Shown here: positions 55,001 to 64,000 of the stretch, piece by piece
Position numbering within the stretch: position 1 is the stretch's first letter
Layout: each line of letters starts with the position of its first letter
Assembly (NCBI GenBank): GCA_001557505.1
Contig: LSAX01000007.1
Coordinates: 372,001-436,000, forward strand
Source: Reticulascus tulasneorum
Taxonomy: Eukaryota; Ascomycota; Sordariomycetes; Glomerellales; Reticulascaceae
DNA length: 64,000 nucleotides
Reading direction: 5' to 3'
Program-made: the position numbers and the translations under genes
Notes under the pieces: generated by a model
Told to the model about the DNA's origin: nothing
Database searches by the model: none
The model's input: the letters and a program-made list of their open reading frames with translations, nothing else

Positions 55001-57980
55001 TCTCACCGGAGTAAGAAAACTCGCCGCACCGGGACTGTGGATTGCCGCCATGGATCGTATTCGCCGGCTGCAGGACAAAACGCGAAGGATCCAACTGTCT
55101 CTCGTCAGCTAAGAATTTGCAGTGAAAAAAAAAAAAGTTTGAAATCCAGAGAAAAGCATGAAGGGAAGATCCGAAGAGAAACAAACGTCCAGCTGCAAGT
55201 ATGCGCAATGGTCGTATATTGTGGCGCCATGCTGGGAGCTGACAGTACACTACGCCTGTACGTGCAAGGTGCGGTGCATACCTGAAGTACCTAACTTGGA
55301 ACCATCATTGATCGTTAAGGTACCCCCGGCCTGAAAGTACAGGAGTTGGCACAGTGGGAGCTGGGGCCTGTACGCTACCAATAGGTAAGTAGTCCACCGC
55401 CTAGGTACTGTAGAGGTGGTGGAAGTGGCTGGTAATTAGGTACATAGTTATGTAGCTTCATGGTAGCCGGCCATGAATGTACCTATCTATGCACTTTGGT
55501 GGGAAAGGACAGGCGAACAACCCCCCCCAGAAAATCCCCAAAAAGGAAAAGGAAAAAAAAGAAAGAAAGAGCAGCCACCGCCTGCGACAATCGCCTAGAC
55601 GTCAATCACATTTCCAATCTGACAGGCGGGGATGACTTGGATTTATACACCGCTCCCCCGCGAGGAAAGCATCTCTGACTGCATTTATCTCTACTTCGTC
55701 GAATGTCACAGCAAAATCCCTGCGAGACCTGCCTGCCAGTGCTGAACAAACCGACACCATGAGAAGTCCAGAATCTTGTCCAGAAAGCCACCAGCACACA
55801 CCCTTCCTTCGGCCTGGGTCTCGAAGCAAGAAGAAACTGGCGTCGCTAGACTCGGCCAAGAACGGCTTAGCTCCCCGACGGATTAGCCATCTTCATGCAT
55901 GTGAAATCAAGGGTCCTTCAAATTTATTATTAGGGGGAGAGAGCAGGGGCTGGGTGAGATTTGTGGTCCATGTATGTCAGCCCAGTGCCAAGCCTTGGAG
56001 AGATGAACACGTCCGGCCCACGGTCCCAAGAGACAGAAGAACGAGGGAGAGGAAGGCCGAGTTGTTGGATGGAGAGAGTCCAAAGGCGGCGGCCAACGCG
56101 ACCCGCTGCGCTGCCCGTGCGGCTGTGGCTCATCACACCCTCCACGAGAGGAAATATCCACATCCCACGTCCGCAGCACAGCTCCAATTTAACCCAGCAT
56201 CTTTGCCGGGTGCCCACCATCTTACATACATACTGTACCTGTTAGAATGTACGCGACGTACTGCGGTACCTACGACATGCCCTGTCGTCAGATCGGAGGG
56301 GGGTGGCATCTCACGCTTACCATACCTTTAGCTGCCTTAGCATCCTTGACCATCCCAGCACTGCGGGCCAATGGCACCCGCTCAGCTCTTCCTTGATCGC
56401 TGGCCACGACCAATGAACACGGCGGACTTTACGACGGTCCATTCGCGCTGGTTGTGTCCGAACGATGCTGCGCAGCACAAAACGGCGAAAGCCTAACAGC
56501 TGTGGGACCTACACCCCATATCCCACGGGCTCAGCTCATCCCGCGCCTCCCTGTTATTTTTGTTAGCATGGTTATTTGCTACGAATCCTGTTCATCTCAT
56601 TCTTATCTCCGCCCAGAAGCAGACCTTTTGACTCGCTCTCTCACTGAATCTGAATCACCAGGGCCCGCCTCCTCGGGGCGAACTACGAGGGATCGTGGCT
56701 ACCTTTAGCGGCAATAGCGGGCAAGCCACACCTCTGCTAGGAGGAGTAGATTAGTGGAAGCCTACTACTACGTACCTTACGGAGGAGTACGAAGTAGCTA
56801 GCCATTACTAAGTAGCTAATCAGCATGCTGGAGTTGCACGTTTGGGTATCGTACTGGACCACAGCGTGGTTAATTATGCTTCCGCACACACCCCCTCTTC
56901 ACACCGTCCATATCCCCCGAGCGACTGGGCTGCGCAAATGTAGTCCGTACAGTGTCACATTTCTGTGCTGCAGCCCTATGGAATATTGGCGACGGTATCG
57001 GTTGCTGCTCTTTTGTCTGAAACTTTTATGCTTTTCCCGGGATTTTGCGCAAATCTCCCCTTTTCAGACCTGCTGGAGACGATTCCCCAAGCACTGCTTT
57101 TTTATCCCAACCCCTGACTACGCGTGCCCCTCCTCTCGCGAAGTCAACTAGTCTTTACTGAACAAAGGGAAGGAAAAAAAATTAGAAGAAACGGCGCGGT
57201 CCTCGCGAGCCACTTTGCTAGGTTAATTTAACCATGACCCGACCCACTGCAGCAGTGCTGAGCGGCCAATTTGTTTCAACAGGCATGAAAACGCGTTGGG
57301 ATGGGATAGTGCTCTCGTCAGCTTCATAACGACGTGCTGTTGGACGGCCATGCCGCTAGGAAACTCCCTACTCACGCCCCCCCCCCACCCTGTCCTTGTT
57401 AACCCAACCTGCATGCTCGTACCCAAAGCCAATTCTGCCACCCTGACTGAGTGGTCTGTGGCTATGCGGTCTCCATCCAGCTGCCAGCCTCGAGCCAGGA
57501 TGGGCTATGGGTACCTCCTCTGGGGTATTCCTCCCATCGCTGGTCTCCAGTCCAGCACAGCTCCGACCAATGCCTAATAACCTTATTCTCGTTTTAGCAA
57601 CACTGAGGATCTAGGTGAGAAGGGTACCCAGCTTCCGGCCATATGCCAGGCTGCTGTGCCACACTCTCCACCACTGGTCGAGGCTCTGCATTTACTCTCC
57701 ATCCAGCATGTCGGCATCTGCCTTCCCCAAGGATCCCATATCTATGCCGTAAGCTGCTCACTCTTCGAGAGCTCCTTTCCTCTCCCCTAGTTCAACACCT
57801 AATTAGCCCACCAATCTTCCGTCTGAATCCTCCTGACACGGGTTTTTTCTGTGTCCCGAGTTCACGACTGGTACTTTTTTTCTTCTTCCTTTTCGTTATC
57901 ACTCCGATTTCCTTTTGGTTTCGGTATAGCATCATTGTGTGCTGGGTATTGTATAATCTTCCTCCGGGTGTGCGGCCAAT
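52002..57980. other. 6 kb gene-free region upstream of the glucan synthase gene
   Basis: The longest gap in the window. No frame has a recognised domain. The 190-codon frame at 55759-56331 and smaller ones are low-complexity or overlapped by others. Visible structure: ATTACGGATT/ATTACAGATT-type short direct repeats at about 54890-54960, an A12 run at 55125-55136, recurring TACCTA/AGGTAC/GTACG words between 55270 and 56820, a CCCC/AAAGG tract at about 55519-55570, and a pyrimidine-rich leader from about 57740. It probably includes a long promoter and 5' leader for the ags gene and perhaps a decayed element or an unrecognised non-coding transcript. Confidence 0.45.
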
Positions 57981-60900
57981 ATGGCGATGTTGTTGCTCCT
58001 CGGGCTTGTGGCCTCTGTGGTCCAAGGCCTGCGCTTCGATCCCGACTTTGTAGACTACAACTTGAACCAGAACAGAACAGCAACAGATCCCCTAGACTAT
58101 TGGGGACAATGGGACGATCACAAATTTCACCCCTCGCCGAAGACATGGCGGTTTCCAATATACACCTTGTTCCTCGACAAGATGGCCAATGGCGACCCGA
58201 GAAACGACAACGCAAATGGCACGGTTTTCGAGCAAGACATCACGAGCACGCAGCTCAGACACGGTGGTGATCTCCAAGGGCTCATCGATTCCCTCGACTA
58301 CATCCAGGGCATGGGCATTAAGGCATGTTTCCCGTTCTCGAAATTTGCCTGCGGTTTTTGGTGCTTGGGTGCTAACTTTCTGGCATTAGGGCATCTATAT
58401 CGCCGGTTCTCCATTCATCAACGCCCCTTGGGGTGTCGACTCCTACTCGGTCAGTAGTCATTGCCCATATTCGATGTTTTCTCTAACACCGCAATAGCCC
58501 GTCGATTTAACCCTCCTCGATCTTCATTTCGGAGACATCGCGAAATGGCGCGCGGCGATCCAAGAAATACACAAGAGGGATATGTACGTGATTATAGATC
58601 ACACCATGTCTACCATGGGAGACTTGGTCGGCTTTAAGGGGTTTCTGAACGATACCACTCCTTTCAGACCGGAAGAGCACGAGGTTCTTTACAAAGGAGA
58701 GCGGGAGTACCTTGATTTCAAAATTGGCAACAAGAAAAACGACTCTTGCGTCTTCCCCAAGTTCTGGCTGGAGACTGGGTTTCCTGTTGGAGAGGATGTC
58801 AACAGTCTTTTCAAGGGCTGCTTTGACAGCGACTTCGACCAATTCGGTGATACCGAGGCTTTCGGTGTGTTCCCTGACTGGCAGCGACAGCTGTCCAAGT
58901 TTGCCAGTGTGCAGGATCGTCTTCGAGAATGGGTTCCCTCTGTTCGTCAGCGACTTGAGCGATTCAGTTGCATCGAAATCGCTATGCTCGACATTGATGG
59001 CTATCGTTTCGATAAAGCCACGCAGGTAGGCAAGCTTGCTCCAGTAAGCGACGCGCCCGGTGCTAATTCTTTTTCCTCCGTAGGTCACCATTCAGGCATT
59101 CGCCGACTTCGGTGAGAGCGTCCGGACCTGTGCTCGTAAGTTTGGAAAGGACAACTTTTTCATGCCAGGTGAAATCACAGGTGGAAACACCTTTGGTTCA
59201 CTCTATATTGGAAGAGGCCGACAGCCCGACCAGAAGCCGGAGAATATGGACGTCGCGCTTAACTTGACCGATAAGTCCAACCAGAAGTACTTTCTTCGCG
59301 AAAAGGGCAATGTGGCTCTTGATGCTGGCGCGTTCCACTACTCGATCTATCGCTTCCTGACTCGATTCCTGGGCATGAGTGGAAATCTCGAGGCCGGTTT
59401 CGATCTCCCGCCGAATTGGGTTGAGGCGTGGAACCAGATTCTCTTGACCAACGATCTGGTCAACACAATGACCGGCAAGCTCGACCCGCGACACATGTAC
59501 GGTGTGACTAACCAGGATGTTTTCCGCTGGCCTGGTATCACCCAGGGCATCGAAAGAATGCTCCTGGGGATGTTCATCACCACCCTGCACATCCCCGGAA
59601 TTCCAAAGGTCTTCTACGGCGAGGAGCAGTCCTTCTACATTTTTGACAGCACGGCCGAGAATTACATCTTCGGTCGTCAGGCGATGACCACATCGCCTGC
59701 TTGGCATATGCATGGCTGCTACGCCCAGGACAGCACCCAATACAAGGACTGGCCCCTCGACAAGGCGAGGCGCGGATGCGAAGATGAGACTGTCGGATGG
59801 GATCATCGCGACCCGTCCGCCCCGGTGCGCAATATTCTCAAGTCCATGTACCACATGCGAGACAAGTATCCGGCACTGGTAGACGGCTTTCTGCTTCAAT
59901 CCCTCTCCAACCAGACCCGCTTGACCATCTTGGAGGGCAGCAACATCACGGAAACCGAATTCGGCGTCTGGAGTGTCGCAAGAGGCTTCTTCCCAGTCTC
60001 CCAAGAAGAGGAGCGCCTCGACAACACGAACATCTGGCTTGTATACCACAACCAGAACAAAACCACTTACAGATTTGACTGCAACGACGAGAAGAGGGAC
60101 TTCATCGCGCCGTTTGACGCTGGTGATACCGTCAAGAATCTTTTCTTTCCATACGACGAGATTAAGCTGGATCGTTCCAAGAAGTCGCTTGGTTTCGCCA
60201 ACTCGGAGAAACTCAATGGCTGTATCAAAGAGATCACGATGGAGCCATTCGAGTTCCGGGCCTATGTGCTGAAAGAAGACCACGAGGCTCCCCCGCCGAT
60301 GATTACCAAGTTCACTCCTGGTCACGATGCTCGTCTGCCCTCCAACGAGAACGTCGACATCTCGTTTCACTTCAACAGAGAGATGGACTGCGACGGTGTC
60401 ACTGAGGCTATCACCGTCACCTCTACCACCGAGGGCGGTGCCGCTCCCAAGATTGACACCCGCTCTGTCAAGTGCGAAAAGATCCGAAACCCTGAACGAC
60501 CGCCATTTGTCGGTGCTATCCCGTCTCTTTGGACCTGGTCCGCCCGGTTGACCGGCGTCAGCGATGGTATCCATGAGATCACGCTCAAGGATGTACCGGC
60601 TGACAGCGGCGACGATACGACAGGGGCAACTGATCACTTCTTCCTGCGAACTGGCCAACCCGAGAATCCGCTCGTCTTCCCGTTGACTGCCAATTACTCC
60701 AAGACTCTGTTGACGAAGGAAGGAAATGACTTGGTCGTCAACCACAAGGCAGCCGGTGCTAATATGTGGCGCTACTCTACCAACTGGGGGAGCACCTACA
60801 GTGACTGGCTCCCATATAAGGGTGGAAGCGAGAAGATCGAGCGCCAGGCTTGGTCCGGCACTGACAAGCAAAAGTGGGCCGGCGACCATGTCATCGCTCA

Positions 60901-63900
60901 GTACTGGACGAAGTCGTTGGGAAGCAGCGCCATGGTTCAGCACGGTGATGTCGGTGTGAAGAGCGCCCGTCGATTCCCCCACCTCTTCGCCATGGGCACC
61001 TTCAACAAGTTTGGCTTCGATTCTGGAAAGAAGAACGAGCTGCAGCTTACCGCGGATGGCAAGTGGCAGGTTCACTATATGGATGAGTGGCCGAGTCGCT
61101 TCCAACTCAACGTCTGGGGTATCAACCCCGATACGCGCCCGGATGCGGGATTCGTCATGGGTGATCTCGACAAAGATGGCGTCCTCGACAGAATCTCCCC
61201 TGCCTCTCTATCGGAGAACATCATCAACATCACGGGCACTCCGCCTTCTCCCTTCCTGTCATACAGGATGGTCCTCGACGATGGAAGCTTTCAATTCCGA
61301 CTGGAGCCCACCGGCAACCGATGGGTTCAAATCATCCTGTTCATCCTCCTTGCCACTCTGCCAGTTGCAGGAGGTGTCCTTGCTATCTCAATCTTCCGAG
61401 GAGCCTTCTACAAGATCAAGGTCGTCAAGATTGGTGCCATGAAGCGACGAGGCCGATCCCCCCTTCGCCGAGCCGCAAACCGTCTTAGCAGCTTGTCGTT
61501 CGAGGACTTCCGGACTCCTAGAGAGAAGGTTGATCAGCATACCGATATTGAGATGGGTGCCCTTGCTCCCTCGGGCGCAAAACGCCGAACCGTTCTCATC
61601 GCCACTATGGAGTACAACATCGACGACTGGAACATCAAGATCAAGATTGGCGGCTTGGGTGTCATGGCACAGCTGATGGGCAAGGCTCTCGAGCACCAGG
61701 ATCTGATTTGGGTCGTTCCCTGCGTTGGTGATGTGGATTACCCGGTCGACGAGGTCGCTGAGCCGATGTATGTCACGATTATGAACAAGGAGTATGAAAT
61801 CGGTGTCCAGTACCACAAGGTCGCCAACATCACCTACGTTCTTTTGGACTCGGATGTCTTCCGACAGCAGAGCAAGAAGGAGCCCTACCCCGCCCGCATG
61901 GACGATATCGAGAGTGCCGTCTACTACTCCGCCTGGAATCAAGCCATTGCCGAAGCCGCCAACCGATTCCCTGTTGATCTCTACCACATCAACGATTATC
62001 ACGGTGCTATCGCTCCTCTGTACCTTCTGCCCGAGCGCAGCATCCCCTGCTGTCTCAGTCTTCACAACGCCGAGTTCCAAGGTCTATGGCCCATGCGAGA
62101 CCCCAAGGAGAAGAAGGAGGTGTGCGAGGTTTTCAACCTTGACCCCAAGATCGTGGAAGAATATGTCCAGTTCGGTTCCGTCTTCAACCTGCTTCACAGC
62201 GGTGCTAGTATCCTGAGAAAGAACCAGCGTGGTTTTGGTGCCGTCGGTGTCAGTGCGAAGTACGGAGAGCGATCCTACGCAAGATATCCTAGTAAGTACA
62301 GTCGATGCCGAAAGAGCTATGCGGTTGCTAACGCGTTGCAGTTTTCTGGGGTCTCAAGAAGATCGGCCAGCTACCGAACCCTGACCCTACTGATACTGCC
62401 GAGTGGAATAAGGACGAGGTCCTCAAGAAGGAGGATGTGACCATCGACTTCGAAGCCGAATCTAAGCGAGGAGACCTCCGAAAGCAAGCCCAGGAATGGG
62501 CTGGCCTGGAGCTGAACCCCGAGGCCGAGCTGTTTGTCTTCGTTGGCCGATGGTCCCTCCAGAAGGGTGTCGACTTGATTGCTGATGTCTTCCCCACCAT
62601 CCTTGAGAAGAACCCTAGCGCGCAGCTCATCTGCGTTGGTCCCGTCATCGATCTCTACGGCAAGTTCGCTGCTCTCAAACTGGAGAAGCTCATGGAGAAG
62701 TATCCCAAGAGAGTCTACAGCAAGCCCGAGTTCACTTCGCTTCCTCCATTCATCTTCAGCGGTGCCGAGTTTGCCCTGATTCCATCTCGAGACGAGCCTT
62801 TCGGTCTCGTCGCTGTCGAGTTCGGTCGCAAGGGCGCCCTCGGTGTCGGTGCTCGCGTCGGTGGTCTTGGTCAAATGCCCGGTTTCTGGTATACCGTCGA
62901 GTCGACTCAATCGCACCATCTGCTCCACCAGTTCAAGGGATCGATTCAATCCGCTTTGGATACCAACCTGCGAAGCCGTCAGAAGATGAGAGCTTGGAGT
63001 GCCGTGCAGCGATTCCCCGTCGCCCAATGGCTCGAGCAGCTAGAGGAGCTTCAAACCATGGCCATCCGCATCCACGACAAGGAGACGAAGAAGTCGCGAA
63101 GACTCACTTCCAGCTCGCAACTGACGCTTCCCGTACCCGAAGGTGGCGGTCGATCCCGCAACTCCAGTCTCTCGCGCTTCCTCGAAGACATGGACGATAA
63201 CGAGGTTACCCCCCCGCTATCCCAACGCCCGTCGCCGACGCCCAGCCCTCGTGGATCTAGGTCTTCCAGCCTTTCGTTCCCCTTCCTTCCCCCGGCCATT
63301 CCGGCCTCGTCTGATTCCCCGCGAGACTCGATTGCGAGCTTCAACACTGTCCAAAATCGCCACCTGTCGACCGCCAGCATGGACACCTTGGCCATCCCGA
63401 CCGACGCGGCTATCCCCAGGCCCCGAATCGCCTCGCGCGAATCCGAAGGCGATTTCTACGATAACCCGCGGGCCAGCGCCTCGCGCCTCAGCGTGTACAA
63501 CGTCGTGGGCGAGCGCGATGACTTCAAGCTCCAGAAGGTCGATCCCTTCTTCACCGATTCCACGGGCGAGTTCTACAAGGTGTTCGAGAAGAAGCTCGAG
63601 GGCCTGACGGCCAAGAACTCCGATAACGAGATGAACATCGAAGAGTTCCTGAACAAGAGCGAGAAGGAATGGTTCGGGCGCTTCCGGGACGCCAAGCTCG
63701 GTCGCAGTCGCGATCCATCCCGCAGCCCAGCGCCATCCGTCCTTCGCAAGAAGCGGTACTCGCTCCTCTCGCGACCGACTGATGACAACGATTCCGATCC
63801 CGGCGATGCTCACGATGAGCCTGATCGCGAACGTGAGGACCGCGACGACGAGTTCCTCTTGGGCACCGGGTACAAGCCCCCTAAGGGCCTCAAGAAGTAC

Positions 63901-64000
63901 CTCCAGATCCGCCTCGGCGACTGGCCCGTCTACTCGCTCCTCCTCGCCTTCGGTCAAATCATCGCAGCCAACTCGTACCAGATCGTCCTCCTCACCGGCG
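57981..64000 (+). CDS. ags1: Cell-wall alpha-1,3-glucan synthase, 5' part (runs off window)
   Basis: Exons 57981-58322, 58390-58449, 58498-59025, 59084-62291 and 62342 to the edge give about 1,930 residues; the family is about 2,400, so the C-terminal multi-helix domain lies mostly outside. Signal peptide (MAMLLLLGLVASVVQG), extracellular GH13 domain with LDIDGYRFDKAT (nucleophile Asp) and MPGEITGGN (acid Glu), and a transmembrane helix near 1060 (WVQIILFILLATLPVAGG). A cytosolic GT5 glycogen-synthase-like domain follows, with KIGGLGVMAQL near 1160 and SRDEPFGLVAVEFG, then a Ser/Pro-rich linker, and the next membrane segments begin at WPVYSLLLAFGQIIAANSY. Family knowledge: the enzyme builds wall alpha-1,3-glucan. 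Intron 1 (58323-58389) begins GC, not GT, yet it alone keeps GMGIK-GIYIAGSPF in frame. The other introns are GT-AG. Confidence 0.95.

Noticed and set aside
55759..56331. 190-codon plus-strand frame upstream of the glucan synthase gene
   Set aside because: Low-complexity Arg/Ala/Pro-rich translation, no motif, overlapped by minus-strand frames, and it covers part of the TAC/GTAC repeat area.
59198..61105. 635-codon minus-strand frame inside the glucan synthase gene
   Set aside because: It is the antisense shadow of a conserved coding exon; length arises from codon bias on the plus strand.

Overview
The window is nuclear DNA of a filamentous ascomycete (Pezizomycotina). Short GT-AG introns of about 50-80 bp with CTAAC/CTAAT-like branch sites interrupt most genes. 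The families are typical of moulds: an Ags1-type alpha-1,3-glucan synthase, a CRH glucan transglycosylase, RTA1, a DUF4360 secreted protein, a LaeA-like methyltransferase and the 2-methylcitrate cycle enzymes. The wide, gene-poor spacers and protein sequences lean towards Sordariomycetes, but that placement is inference. No rRNA, tRNA, CRISPR, plasmid-type element or intact transposon was seen. Exon boundaries were assigned by hand from splice consensus, reading frame and family motifs.

Layout. (1) 0.5-10.2 kb: a GPI-type fasciclin protein, an RNPS1-like SR/RRM splicing protein (minus) and a Ser/Thr-rich single-pass membrane protein. (2) 10.9-27.5 kb looks accessory: a wax-synthase-like MBOAT acyltransferase, an RTA1-like membrane protein, a secreted tectonin-like propeller protein, a degenerate direct-repeat array, a Cys-rich single-pass protein, an atypical P450, a sulfotransferase-like protein, an alpha/beta hydrolase and a DUF1275 membrane protein. 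Acyltransferase, P450, sulfotransferase, hydrolase and two membrane proteins together resemble the tailoring and export part of a metabolite cluster, but no core synthase is visible. (3) 29.5-37.5 kb is cell wall and secretion: a CRH-family GH16 enzyme, a four-exon secreted protein with 20 cysteines and an internal duplication, and a DUF4360 protein. (4) 40-49 kb is primary metabolism: divergent 2-methylcitrate synthase and 2-methylisocitrate lyase genes, an SDR and a type-I-like glutamine synthetase. (5) 50.7-52 kb: a LaeA-like methyltransferase. (6) 52-58 kb is about 6 kb without a convincing gene. It leads into the alpha-1,3-glucan synthase gene, which runs off the right edge.

The clearest functional unit is the divergent methylcitrate pair, whose products act in the same propionyl-CoA disposal route. 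The most unusual items are the duplicated cysteine-rich secreted protein, the P450 without a normal I-helix acid/alcohol pair, the 16.8-17.5 kb repeat array, a GC-AG intron in the glucan synthase gene, and a 54-bp frame-preserving intron in the DUF1275 gene.
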